A program made the position numbers and the translations under genes. A stretch of DNA of 59,105 nt from Candidatus Aminicenantota bacterium (GTDB lineage Bacteria > Acidobacteriota > Aminicenantia > Aminicenantales > Aminicenantaceae): the NCBI GenBank assembly GCA_020348385.1, contig CP070750.1, positions 3,312,908-3,372,012 of the forward strand, given 5' to 3'. Positions 45,016-53,754 of the stretch are shown here, in pieces. The notes beneath the pieces were generated by a model. That model worked only from the letters and a program-made list of their open reading frames with translations, searched no databases and had not been told where the DNA came from. Within the stretch, counting starts at the first letter, position 1. The number at the start of each line of letters is the position of its first letter.

Positions 45016-46652
45016 TTCGAGGAGTCCTTCATCTTTTGGATGTGTTCGGCCATGAGCTTCAGCAATTGCGCCCCTCTCGGACCCCAGCAGTGAGGCTCAC
45101 CATCGCCGTATTCCACTACTCCGCTATAGTAAGGATCTTTGGTGCTTTCCAGAAATTTCTCCATGAATACGACGGCGTTATTCAGATAATAAGAATCCAT
45201 ATCCCCGACATAGATGTGGAGTTTTCCCTCGAGTTTAGGGCCGATCTCAGCCCAGTTCTGCTCCAAGTAATGCCGCAGGTCAAAGTGTTCTTTCCAATAC
45301 CGGGCCACCTCGGGATCGATCTCTCCGGTGAGTTTATCCCAGACTTCTTTGGGGTATCCATCCTCCCCGACCGGTCCGTAACAGGCCATGTAGATCTCCC
45401 ATTGCCCTCCTGAACGGCAATTATCGCCCACTGCCAACTCATAATGGTTTTCATCCTTCATCATCTCACGGATTTGTCCGTCCGTTCCTCTGAGAACCGG
45501 GCGTTCCACCCTCAGCCATTCAAAATCAGTATAATAAGCATTTTTGTGTGAATAAATATCCACAAGATGCTGGGCTCGGAAATCTAAAGCATCCGGGCAT
45601 AGAGAAAACGTCCCCCCGAAAAAATCAGGATGGAAAACCTGGAGGGCAAAGGAGATCCAGCCTCCTGTCGATCCCCCAGAAAGAATGCGTGCATAGGGTT
45701 TGCGGATAATCCGGAAATTCTCCTCGATATACGGGATCAATTCCTGCATGATGGCATCGCCGTAGGGCCCGAGGTTGGGAGAATTCATGGCGTGGGAGTC
45801 GTCATAATAAGGACAGGGATGCTGGAATGTTACGGCTATCATCCGGGGACTTTCATCCGAGGTCCAATACTCGAAAAATTCATATCCCCTGCTTCCCCAA
45901 CGATCGTCTGCACTGGGCTTTTTCTCTCGAAATCCGTAAGGAGCCCGGAGTGAAAAGTGCCCCTGGATATAATTAACAGGGTAATATTCACCGGGATTCT
46001 CGTCGTATCCCTTGGGCAACAGGATAGTCGCGCCGAGATACATCGGTTGCCCCCAAAAGTCCGAGAGCAGTTTACTCTGGAATTTAACCCGCTTGACCCA
46101 CTTCGTGTCAGGTTCGACTTCGATAGGTGGAATGACATGATTGCATGTGATTGCGATGGTTTGTTTCTGAGAAGGATCGATATGGATTTTTTGCACATCG
46201 CTGTACATGTTGCCGGGTGACCGCAGCCAATTCTGCCCCTCCCACCGGTCATTGTGGAGCCATATCGTGTGTCCGTCTTCCCGTTTGAATTCCGTGTAGA
46301 CATTGATAAAACCTTGGACATAGTATTCTCCCGGGGGGATGTCGCGGATGCTTGGCATGGGGAATCCGAAAGAGCTTTCATCGATAATGCCCGCTTCTCC
46401 CGGACCAAGTGCCGAAACATTCTGACCCCAGAATGGGATACCTCTCCGACGCACCTGAAAACGGGGCTCCCGTTGATCGCTCTTAGCCAGCATGACATAC
46501 ACCCGGCCAGTCAAAGACCCTGTATGAGCCTCTTCTGCAAAACGGACGGCAAACTCAAGCCCCGAACCTTCCAAGCTGGTGGCACCGGTTTGTCCATGAA
46601 CCAGAAGGCCGACAAAAATAAAAACAATGATATAATGCAGATATTTTTTCAC
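45012..46652 (-). CDS. Secreted esterase, enterochelin-esterase-like (PF00756)
   Basis: 546 residues, GTG start. A signal peptide (YLHYIIVFIFVGLLVHG) is followed by an N-terminal beta domain (about 30-200) and the alpha/beta-hydrolase domain (about 215-540) with nucleophile elbow GGSTGGW and late His in GEPHCWGPRG. Members hydrolyse siderophore or other esters. With the TonB receptor in the same operon, processing of a compound taken up through that receptor is plausible. Confidence 0.82.
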   Translation of the reverse strand: MKKYLHYIIVFIFVGLLVHGQTGATSLEGSGLEFAVRFAEEAHTGSLTGRVYVMLAKSDQREPRFQVRRRGIPFWGQNVSALGPGEAGIIDESSFGFPMPSIRDIPPGEYYVQGFINVYTEFKREDGHTIWLHNDRWEGQNWLRSPGNMYSDVQKIHIDPSQKQTIAITCNHVIPPIEVEPDTKWVKRVKFQSKLLSDFWGQPMYLGATILLPKGYDENPGEYYPVNYIQGHFSLRAPYGFREKKPSADDRWGSRGYEFFEYWTSDESPRMIAVTFQHPCPYYDDSHAMNSPNLGPYGDAIMQELIPYIEENFRIIRKPYARILSGGSTGGWISFALQVFHPDFFGGTFSLCPDALDFRAQHLVDIYSHKNAYYTDFEWLRVERPVLRGTDGQIREMMKDENHYELAVGDNCRSGGQWEIYMACYGPVGEDGYPKEVWDKLTGEIDPEVARYWKEHFDLRHYLEQNWAEIGPKLEGKLHIYVGDMDSYYLNNAVVFMEKFLESTKDPYYSGVVEYGDGEPHCWGPRGAQLLKLMAEHIQKMKDSSK

Positions 46653-46717
46653 TCCGACACCTCTCCATCCAAAGGCTATATTCTCACCAATCCCGCTCCA
46701 AAAAGCAATTAGAATTC

Positions 46718-46818
46718 ATAAATCGGGGATAGGTACCGAATTTTCTGATTGGCCATCTCATTATAATTAGGATAAAATAATTCAGCACAGATAATACGAT
46801 ACTTATCCCCGATTTATA
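46718..46818. repeat. REPIN/MITE-like element (GGGGATA family)
   Basis: A 101-bp element with imperfect 30-bp terminal inverted repeats (26 of 30 matching) beginning ATAAATCGGGGATA at each end. No coding capacity and no clear target duplication. It separates the esterase and cupin genes and probably carries or displaces the cupin promoter. It differs in sequence from the element at 26591-26670. Confidence 0.65.
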
Positions 46819-46834
46819 ATAAGGGAAAAAATCG

Positions 46835-47194
46835 ATGGAAAAAGTAAATTTAAGCGAAAAATTTAATCTTTTCGAAGAATTTTGGACGCCTAAAATCGCC
46901 GGCGAACTCAACGACCAGTATATAAAACTGGCCAAAACCAAAGGAGAATTTGTCTGGCATAAACACGATGATGAAGATGAGTTTTTTCTGGTCATGCACG
47001 GCGCTCTCACCATCAAATTGAGGGACAAAAATATTCACCTAGAACCAGGCGAATTTTTAATTGTCCCCAAAGGCGTTGAGCATAAACCTGTCTCGGAACA
47101 TGAGGCTCACGTATTGGTCTTCGAGCCAAAAAACACAAAACACACCGGAGATGTCGAAAGCGAAATAACGGTAAAAAAATTCGATTGGATTTAG
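46835..47194 (+). CDS. Cupin-domain protein
   Basis: 119 residues, a single-domain cupin. Metal-binding motif 1 reads WHKHDDEDEFFLVMHG (two His, Glu) and motif 2 PGEFLIVPKGVEHKPV. Small cupins of this type are sugar isomerases, dioxygenases or sensors; the exact role is unknown. It lies between a REPIN-like element and a strong hairpin. Confidence 0.88.
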   Translation: MEKVNLSEKFNLFEEFWTPKIAGELNDQYIKLAKTKGEFVWHKHDDEDEFFLVMHGALTIKLRDKNIHLEPGEFLIVPKGVEHKPVSEHEAHVLVFEPKNTKHTGDVESEITVKKFDWI

Positions 47195-47227
47195 TCCATT
47201 CCTATTGATTCAGTGTCGGGATACCCT

Positions 47228-47257
47228 GTTCCCCTATTTTTGAATAAATAGGGGAAC
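47228..47257. terminator. Strong hairpin after cupin gene
   Basis: GTTCCCCTATTT-TTGAAT-AAATAGGGGAAC forms a perfect 12-bp stem with a 6-nt loop 34 bp beyond the cupin stop. There is no U-tract directly after it, so it may be a terminator of weak type, an mRNA 3' stabiliser, or a REP-like sequence (AAATAGGGGA end). Confidence 0.5.
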
Positions 47258-47286
47258 ACATATCCAGGCACCAATTAAAAAAAAGT

Positions 47287-47315
47287 TTGACATTTATTGT
47301 CGCTTAATTTATTAT
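47287..47315 (+). promoter_or_regulatory. Promoter of helicase operon, overlapping first ATG
   Basis: Consensus -35 TTGACA (47287-47292) and -10 TATTAT (47310-47315) are separated by 17 bp. The -10 contains the ATG at 47314, so that ATG cannot be in the mRNA; transcription near 47322 points to the ATG at 47326 and a virtually leaderless message. Confidence 0.6.
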
Positions 47316-47325
47316 GGTGAACAAA

Positions 47326-49671
47326 ATGGTGAACATTCGGATTTCGGTCCGGGCTCTTGTCGAACATCTCCTCAGGTGTGGAGACCTTTCGATGAGTTTC
47401 GACATTTCCTCACGGGCATCCTTGTCCGCTGGCAATCACGCCCATCTAAAAATCCAAAAATCCCGGCCTCAGCCCTACGCAACCGAAGTGCCTGTTTTTT
47501 ATCGTGTTGAAAACGAACGGATCGCTCTCGACATCCAAGGTCGGATAGACGGCCTATACGAACTAGCCGATTCTGTGGTGATCGAAGAAATTAAAACGAC
47601 CCAAAAAGACTTCGACGAATTTATCACACAAAACAATGACCTTCACTGGGCTCAAGTCAAAGTGTATGCAGCGATTTACGCGATTGAAAACAACCTAAAT
47701 AAAATTCTTACCCAACTGACCTACGGCCACATAGAAACCGGAGAGGTCCGGACCTATTTCCAGGAATACGAAACAGATGAACTGCGGGTGTTCTTCATCC
47801 AGCTCCTGACAAAATATTTCGAGTGGGCCGAAAAGATACAAGACTGGCACCAGGAGCGGGATCAATCGATTTTTACATCCGATTTTCCTTTCGCGTCCTT
47901 CCGCAACGGACAACGCCAAATGATCAATGACGTTTTTGCCATAATCGAACAGGAAGAACAGATCATCATCCAGGCTCCGACAGGAATCGGAAAAACGGTT
48001 GCCGTTCTTTTCCCAGCAATCAAAGCCATGGCCGCAGGGCACATCCAAAAGATCTTTTACCTGACATCCCGGACGACAGGACGCTTGATCGCCGAAAAAA
48101 CTCTGGCAGAATTAAAAAGCAGCGGCCTCCGCATCAAATTTGTGACATTGACCGCCAAGGAAAAAATCTGTTTCAACCCGGATAAAAATTGCACACCCGA
48201 TGAATGTTCCTTCGCTAAGGGATATTACGACCGTGTTATCGAAGCCCGAAAATCCCTGTTTGTCGAAGACGCCTTCACTGCCGATAAAATCGCAGAGATC
48301 GCCCATGCCAATCAAATCTGTCCCTTCGAATTTTCCCTGGATATGGCCCTCTGGGTAGGCTGTATCATCTGTGACATGAACTATGTATTCGATCCTAGGG
48401 TGTATTTGCGCCGCTTTTTCTTGGAAAACCCGATCGATTACACCATTCTCGTGGATGAGGCTCATAATCTTGTTGACAGATCACGAGAGATGTTCTCCGC
48501 TAAAATCGAGAAAATGGATTTCCTGAAAATCCGGCGCCTCCTCAAAAACAAAAAATCAGAACTCTATCGAGCAGCTGGAGATGTCAACAGAAAAATGTTG
48601 GAAATGAAAAAAGCGCTCGAAGAGGAGACTAGCGCATGGCAAGAAGAACGTCCGGAAAAACTCCTCCCACCTCTTAAACGTTTTGTCATAAGCTTGGAAC
48701 ACTGGCTATCTTCCCACTCTGGATCTCCTCAAACCCTAGAGATGCTTGACCACTATTTTGCAGCCAGTTGGTTTCTGAAAATCTCCGAACTCTACGATAA
48801 AAACTATGCGACTTGCCTCGAAAAAACCTACAGCAATTTCAGCACAAAGCTGTATTGTATCGATCCCTCCGAACAGCTCCGTGAGACATTCGAACGGGCC
48901 AACTCTTCCGTGCTATTTTCTGCAACTATCACACCCATGTCCTATTTCGGTCAGATATTGGGGCTAAAAGATTCTGTCGAAAAACGGGTCTTCCCTTCCC
49001 CGTTTCCTCAGGAAAACCTGTGTATTCTTGTTTCAGATTCTGTTTCCACTCTTTACAGAAAAAGGTCTCAAACAAAAGAAGCGCTCGTTCAGACCATCGG
49101 TTCTCTGGTAGAGGCCAAAAAGGGAAATTACATGGTCTATTTCCCATCTTATGAATATCTCAGGATGGCTCTTCCCCTGTATGAAACAGCCTTCCCCCAC
49201 CACAAAATCCTCGTACAGACACATGAAATGAGGGAAGGTGAAAGAGTGAATTTCCTTAAAAACTTTTCTGAAGAAAACTATCACACCCTAGTGGGATTCG
49301 TGGTGATGGGAGGTATTTTCGGCGAAGGCATTGATCTGGTAGGGGATCGCCTATCAGGCGCTGCCATCGTGGGAGTGGGGTTACCTGGTATTTCAATGGA
49401 AAGAGAAATAATCCGCCATCACTTCGATGAGAACCAAATGCCTGGTTTCGACTATGCCTATCGCCTTCCAGGATTGATCCGTGTGTTTCAAGCAGCTGGG
49501 CGTGTTATCAGAACCGAGAGCGACCGGGGAACGGTTCTCTTGATCGACACACGCTATTCTCATCCCCAATACAAAGAACTGTTTCCCCAGGAATGGCAGG
49601 TTCTCCAAACTCAAAATCACAGTCAAATCAGACATATCTCGGGTGAATTCTGGGCAGAACCAAATACATGA
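47326..49671 (+). CDS. XPD/DinG-type iron-sulfur helicase with N-terminal PD-(D/E)XK nuclease
   Basis: About 781 residues (numbering below from the ATG at 47314). Residues about 50-140 form a PD-(D/E)XK nuclease: D79 in GRID, E91/E92 and K94 in VIEEIKT, then the HWAQVKVYAAIY helix; the Cas4-type cysteines are absent. The superfamily 2 helicase core has Walker A APTGIGKT (K227), four probable Fe-S Cys (C286, C293, C298, C336), DEAH at 381-384, and the C-terminal motif FQAAGRVIRTESD. It would unwind DNA 5' to 3' and cleave strands. The next gene overlaps its stop by 4 bp. Start moved from 47314 because the -10 box overlaps it. Confidence 0.87.
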   Translation: MVNIRISVRALVEHLLRCGDLSMSFDISSRASLSAGNHAHLKIQKSRPQPYATEVPVFYRVENERIALDIQGRIDGLYELADSVVIEEIKTTQKDFDEFITQNNDLHWAQVKVYAAIYAIENNLNKILTQLTYGHIETGEVRTYFQEYETDELRVFFIQLLTKYFEWAEKIQDWHQERDQSIFTSDFPFASFRNGQRQMINDVFAIIEQEEQIIIQAPTGIGKTVAVLFPAIKAMAAGHIQKIFYLTSRTTGRLIAEKTLAELKSSGLRIKFVTLTAKEKICFNPDKNCTPDECSFAKGYYDRVIEARKSLFVEDAFTADKIAEIAHANQICPFEFSLDMALWVGCIICDMNYVFDPRVYLRRFFLENPIDYTILVDEAHNLVDRSREMFSAKIEKMDFLKIRRLLKNKKSELYRAAGDVNRKMLEMKKALEEETSAWQEERPEKLLPPLKRFVISLEHWLSSHSGSPQTLEMLDHYFAASWFLKISELYDKNYATCLEKTYSNFSTKLYCIDPSEQLRETFERANSSVLFSATITPMSYFGQILGLKDSVEKRVFPSPFPQENLCILVSDSVSTLYRKRSQTKEALVQTIGSLVEAKKGNYMVYFPSYEYLRMALPLYETAFPHHKILVQTHEMREGERVNFLKNFSEENYHTLVGFVVMGGIFGEGIDLVGDRLSGAAIVGVGLPGISMEREIIRHHFDENQMPGFDYAYRLPGLIRVFQAAGRVIRTESDRGTVLLIDTRYSHPQYKELFPQEWQVLQTQNHSQIRHISGEFWAEPNT

Positions 49672-51404
49672 AAAAATTAAACAAATTAGCTGTCTTAACC
49701 CTAGATTGTCAAGCCACCCACAGTAATCCTGCCATCGGTTATTTAGCCGAGATTGGATGGGTAAAAACTCAAGCCAACCACACCTTCGATCATGAAATGA
49801 CGACCGAAAATGTCGAATCACACTTAGTGAAAGTGGGCAAAAATGTCCGGATACCCAAACAATTCTTGAGAATGACCGGTATTAAACCCGAAGAGTGGAA
49901 GGATGCTCTTTCCAAAAAAGTTGTTTGGCAAAAGCTCTATCGGATGGCAAAAAGAACATCATCCGAGAATCGGGGAATTTGCCCCGCTGTGATCCATTTC
50001 AGTCGGTATGAGGAGCCCTATCTTAAACTGCTTCATCAGGAATTTGCGCCAAACATTGAATTTCCATTCACAGTCTTATGCACCCATGAGATCATCAGCA
50101 GACTTTATCCTGGACTCCCCCGGAAGAGCTTAAGAGCTGCAGCAGGATTTTTAGGATTTTCCCTCCCAAACCTCAGGCGCAGCCTGCATCATGTGGTGGC
50201 CACCGCTTTTATTTGGAATCATATCGTCAGGATTCTCGAAGAACAGGAAAAAATTGTCGCTTTTGAAGAGCTTCGGGATTGGCTCCGCAATACACCTCCC
50301 CCCACTCTATCAAAGCAACGCGCGAGGGATTACCCGATGGAAAAAGCTCTTCTGAAGCAACTCCCCGATGAGCCAGGAATTTACAGGATGTACCGCTCCA
50401 CAGGGGATTTGCTGTACATCGGCAAGGCAAAATCTCTCAAACACCGGGTAAACAGTTATTTTCAAAAAAAATGCCGCCATGCCGAGCATATCCTGGAAAT
50501 GCTCAGCCAGGCCCAAAACCTCTCGACCACTGTGACACAAACTGCCCTCGAAGCAGCAGTCCGGGAATCCGATGATATAAAGCGCCAATCTCCTCCCTAT
50601 AACAGGGCACTACAACCGAGCGAAAGACAAATCTATTTCTACTCCAAAGACTTCAAAAGCCATCAAACAGAACCAAACATCCAGCATCCTGTTGGTCCCT
50701 TTCCTTCTAATATCAAAATGGAGTCGCTCGCAAAACTCATCGATGTGCTGAATGGCAAGATCAGAAAGTTCTCCCCTCGATTGATCGAAACCATCCTGGA
50801 CATTCTGCCTGAGCACGCCCCTGAAAAGGAATGCTTCGAATCAGGGTTAGAAGCTTTTAAAAAAGAATATTGTGCCCATAGGGAGATGCCTATAAATGTA
50901 CGTCATGTGATGAAATGGGGCACACAATTTTGGCAAGAAAAACTAATCGAACAAGAATTAGAAAAAGAAATAAAGGAAGCCGAAGAGGATCAAGAAGAAG
51001 GCTGGACACCAGAGCGTGTTTTCAAGGCTCAAAAAAGGATCATTCGGATGGGTTCCTTCCAGATTCGACGATCGCGATGGTTTTGCCGCCTGAGCGAATC
51101 TTCAATATCCTGGTCCAAACCAAACGGATCTGAAGAAGATAAACACGTTCTTATATTCGAAAAAGGGGCCACTAACTTTAGATATCGCAATCCCCTATCC
51201 GGTGTTGCCGGCAGCCCACCGGGGCATAAAAAAACACTTCTCCAAAGGCAGTCCTATTTCGATATTGCCACATATGACAGGATGCGGATTGTCACCACCG
51301 AAATGCGGCGAATCATCCAAGAGGGCCGCAACATCGAGCTGAAATTACATCCGGGGAATACCCTGAATAAAGAGCAGCTGCAAAAGATATTGAAATGGGT
51401 TTAA
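49668..51404 (+). CDS. DEDD-exonuclease-like protein fused to GIY-YIG nuclease
   Basis: 578 residues. N-terminal domain (about 5-195) resembles DnaQ-type exonucleases, but the acidic residues are altered: LTLDCQAT in place of DxExT (D13, Q15), HFSRYEE where an HNxxFD-type motif is expected, and HHVVAT in place of HxxxxDA. The GIY-YIG domain (about 230-320) looks active: PGIYRMYRSTGDLLYIGKA, R260, E300 in RESDDIK. This layout recalls Cho/UvrC-like and DnaQ-UvrC fusions. The C-terminal about 250 residues are unassigned. It overlaps the helicase and the phosphoesterase genes, forming one operon. Confidence 0.82.
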   Translation: MKKLNKLAVLTLDCQATHSNPAIGYLAEIGWVKTQANHTFDHEMTTENVESHLVKVGKNVRIPKQFLRMTGIKPEEWKDALSKKVVWQKLYRMAKRTSSENRGICPAVIHFSRYEEPYLKLLHQEFAPNIEFPFTVLCTHEIISRLYPGLPRKSLRAAAGFLGFSLPNLRRSLHHVVATAFIWNHIVRILEEQEKIVAFEELRDWLRNTPPPTLSKQRARDYPMEKALLKQLPDEPGIYRMYRSTGDLLYIGKAKSLKHRVNSYFQKKCRHAEHILEMLSQAQNLSTTVTQTALEAAVRESDDIKRQSPPYNRALQPSERQIYFYSKDFKSHQTEPNIQHPVGPFPSNIKMESLAKLIDVLNGKIRKFSPRLIETILDILPEHAPEKECFESGLEAFKKEYCAHREMPINVRHVMKWGTQFWQEKLIEQELEKEIKEAEEDQEEGWTPERVFKAQKRIIRMGSFQIRRSRWFCRLSESSISWSKPNGSEEDKHVLIFEKGATNFRYRNPLSGVAGSPPGHKKTLLQRQSYFDIATYDRMRIVTTEMRRIIQEGRNIELKLHPGNTLNKEQLQKILKWV

Positions 51405-52438
51405 TCAAACTATTATTTTTGGCCGACACACATCTTGGATTCGATTACCCATTCCGACCCCGCATCCAAAGAAGACGAAGAGGCCAAGATTTTTTCGCCA
51501 ACTACCAAAGAGCTCTTGAGCCTGCCCGCAAACTTAAAGTCGATGCCATTGTCCATGGGGGAGATCTGCTGTTTCGAAGCCGTGTCCCAGCCCGATTGGT
51601 GGATATGGCCTTCGCTCCGCTTAAGGAGATTGCCGATAAGGGAATAAAAGTCTACATCGTACCTGGTAATCACGAACGATCCAAGATTCCGTTCAAGATC
51701 TTGAGTCTCCATCCCAATATCCACATATTCGACTCCCCACGAACCTTTGTGATCGAAAAGAAAGGACTAAGAGTAGCACTCTCGGGTTTCCCCTACTGCC
51801 GAGAGAGTGTGCGAGCTCAGTTTCCAAGGATTCTCCAAGAAACCGGATGGCGAGAATTTCAAAAAGGCTGTGACGGCCATATCCTGTGCGTCCACCACTG
51901 CTTTGAAGGTGCCAAGGTGGGACCGGTTAACTACACATTCAGATACAAAGAGGATGTGATTCGGGTGTGTGATGTCCCCCGAGAGTTCACAGCTGTTCTA
52001 GCAGGGCATATCCACCGCTATCAAATCCTGACAAAAGATCTCACAGGCCGATCACTCTCCACGCCGGTGTATTATCCCGGTTCGATCGAACGCACGTCCT
52101 TCGCCGAGAAGGATGAGAAAAAGGGGTATTTTATGTTCAAATTGGCAGCTGATAAAAACAGCGGATTATCCATCCACAGAGAAGAATTTGTGGAACTCCC
52201 GGCACGCCCGATGGTCAAAGTCAACATCTCTCCTCAAGGGATGGACGAGAAAAAACTAAAAGCCTATATTCACAAAGCCCTCAAATCTCTCAGTCCCCAG
52301 AGTATTGTCAAATTGGATATCCAAGGATTTATTCCCGAAGGATGCCTTCCAGCGCTCAGGGCATCAGCGCTCAGGGAACTCGCGCCAAATGAGATGAACA
52401 TCAGTGTTAAGTTTGTACAGATGAAAAAAACTTATTAA
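51395..52438 (+). CDS. SbcD/Mre11-like metallophosphoesterase
   Basis: 347 residues, calcineurin-like fold with all metal motifs: LADTHLG (D11, H13), HGGDLLF (D57), PGNHERS (N92, H93), VHHCFEG and AGHIHRY. The C-terminal about 80 residues resemble the capping region of SbcD. No SbcC/Rad50 ATPase gene is next to it; the XPD-like helicase may play the motor role. The gene overlaps the exonuclease/GIY-YIG gene by 10 bp. Confidence 0.88.
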   Translation: MGLIKLLFLADTHLGFDYPFRPRIQRRRRGQDFFANYQRALEPARKLKVDAIVHGGDLLFRSRVPARLVDMAFAPLKEIADKGIKVYIVPGNHERSKIPFKILSLHPNIHIFDSPRTFVIEKKGLRVALSGFPYCRESVRAQFPRILQETGWREFQKGCDGHILCVHHCFEGAKVGPVNYTFRYKEDVIRVCDVPREFTAVLAGHIHRYQILTKDLTGRSLSTPVYYPGSIERTSFAEKDEKKGYFMFKLAADKNSGLSIHREEFVELPARPMVKVNISPQGMDEKKLKAYIHKALKSLSPQSIVKLDIQGFIPEGCLPALRASALRELAPNEMNISVKFVQMKKTY

Positions 52439-52479
52439 AATAGGGCAACTAGTGAAATTCTCATAATTGGAGGTTTGCT

Positions 52480-53688
52480 GTGAATACGCACAAAAACAAA
52501 ACGCTTAAATTCACTGCCTATTTCTATCCTTTGTTTTTTGTTCTGTTATCGATTCTTCCTATCACCCAATCGCTACATGCAGATGGAGCAGAACAAAAAA
52601 CGACATATTTTCCCAAAAGAGGTGTTTGGGAAAAGCGCAAACCCGAACAATTGGGATTTAACCCCCAAATGCTGAAGGAAGCCATCGATTTCGCCGTGGC
52701 CAATGAATGGACCGGTCCCAAAGATTTGGAAATCGCTGTTACACAGGCATTCTCCGTGGAGCCCTACGGAGGAGTACTCGGGCCAACAAAGGAAAGGGGT
52801 GAATCCAACGGTATCATCGTCAAAAATGGATACATCGTAGCTGAATGGGGAGACACAAAACGGGTGGACATGACCTTCAGCGTGAGCAAAAGCTTCCTAT
52901 CCACCACGGCCGGTTTGGCACTGGATGCGGGATTGATCGCTGATGTGAACGATCCTGTGAAGGATTATGTTGCTGACGGTAAATTCGACTCGGAACACAA
53001 TGCAAAAATAACCTGGCACCACCTACTGAACCAAACCTCGGATTGGTCAGGCACCCTCTGGGACAGACCTGACTGGGGAGATCGCCCTTCCGGGGACGCG
53101 ACATGGAGCGATCTCAGGAAACGAAAACTCAATGAACCGGGAACCCATTTCAAGTATAACGATGTCCGCGTCAATCTTCTTGCCTACTCTCTGCTGCAAG
53201 TCTGGCGAATCCCACTCCCAGTTATCCTGCGAGAAAAAATCATGGATCCTATCGGAGCCTCGCCCACTTGGCGGTGGCACGGATACGAAAACTCCTGGGT
53301 TCTCATCGATGGCTTGAAGATGCAATCTGTCAGTGGCGGTGGTCACTGGGGTGGTGGGATGTTCATCAGCACAAGGGATCAAGCCCGGTTCGGCCTGCTT
53401 TTCCTCCGGAACGGGAATTGGAATGACCGACAATTGATTTCAAAAGAATGGATAAAGATGCTGAGAGAGCCGACTCAAGCCAATCCCAGTTACGGCTACA
53501 TGTGGTGGCTCAACACGGACCAACAACTCTCTTCCAGTGCCCCAGAATCTGTGTTCTCTGCAATAGGATTCGGCGGTAATTACATCGTCGTGGACCAGGA
53601 AAACGATCTGGTGATCGCCATGAGATGGGCCGGAAGCGGCCGGACAATGGATGGGATCATCCAGCGCGTCCTCGCTGCTCTAGAATGA
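52480..53688 (+). CDS. Secreted serine hydrolase, beta-lactamase (class C) fold
   Basis: 402 residues, GTG start with GGAGG six bases upstream. Signal peptide (YPLFFVLLSILPITQSLHA), then the beta-lactamase/PBP4 fold: SxxK as SVSK (S134, K137), a Y-N-D motif in FKYNDVRVN where YxN is usual, and late GFGGNYIVV. The domain family covers esterases and D-aminopeptidases; true beta-lactamase activity cannot be inferred. Downstream is a cell-wall L,D-transpeptidase-like gene. Confidence 0.86.
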   Translation: MNTHKNKTLKFTAYFYPLFFVLLSILPITQSLHADGAEQKTTYFPKRGVWEKRKPEQLGFNPQMLKEAIDFAVANEWTGPKDLEIAVTQAFSVEPYGGVLGPTKERGESNGIIVKNGYIVAEWGDTKRVDMTFSVSKSFLSTTAGLALDAGLIADVNDPVKDYVADGKFDSEHNAKITWHHLLNQTSDWSGTLWDRPDWGDRPSGDATWSDLRKRKLNEPGTHFKYNDVRVNLLAYSLLQVWRIPLPVILREKIMDPIGASPTWRWHGYENSWVLIDGLKMQSVSGGGHWGGGMFISTRDQARFGLLFLRNGNWNDRQLISKEWIKMLREPTQANPSYGYMWWLNTDQQLSSSAPESVFSAIGFGGNYIVVDQENDLVIAMRWAGSGRTMDGIIQRVLAALE

Positions 53689-53693
53689 GCATT

Positions 53694-53713
53694 AACCGAG
53701 CTTCCCTTCGGTT
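53694..53713 (+). terminator. Weak stem-loop after hydrolase gene
   Basis: AACCGA...TCGGTT (6-bp stem, 8-nt loop) lies 5 bp past the hydrolase stop and is followed by only two T residues. A marginal terminator. Confidence 0.3.
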
Positions 53714-53754
53714 TTGCTGAAATAGATATTGAACTAGGTTGCGAGTAGCATCAC

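Noticed and set aside
47326..48390. N-terminal region of the helicase protein as Cas4 with a nearby CRISPR
   Set aside because: The Cas4 cysteines are missing, no cas genes or repeat array are in the window, and the fold is shared by many repair nucleases.
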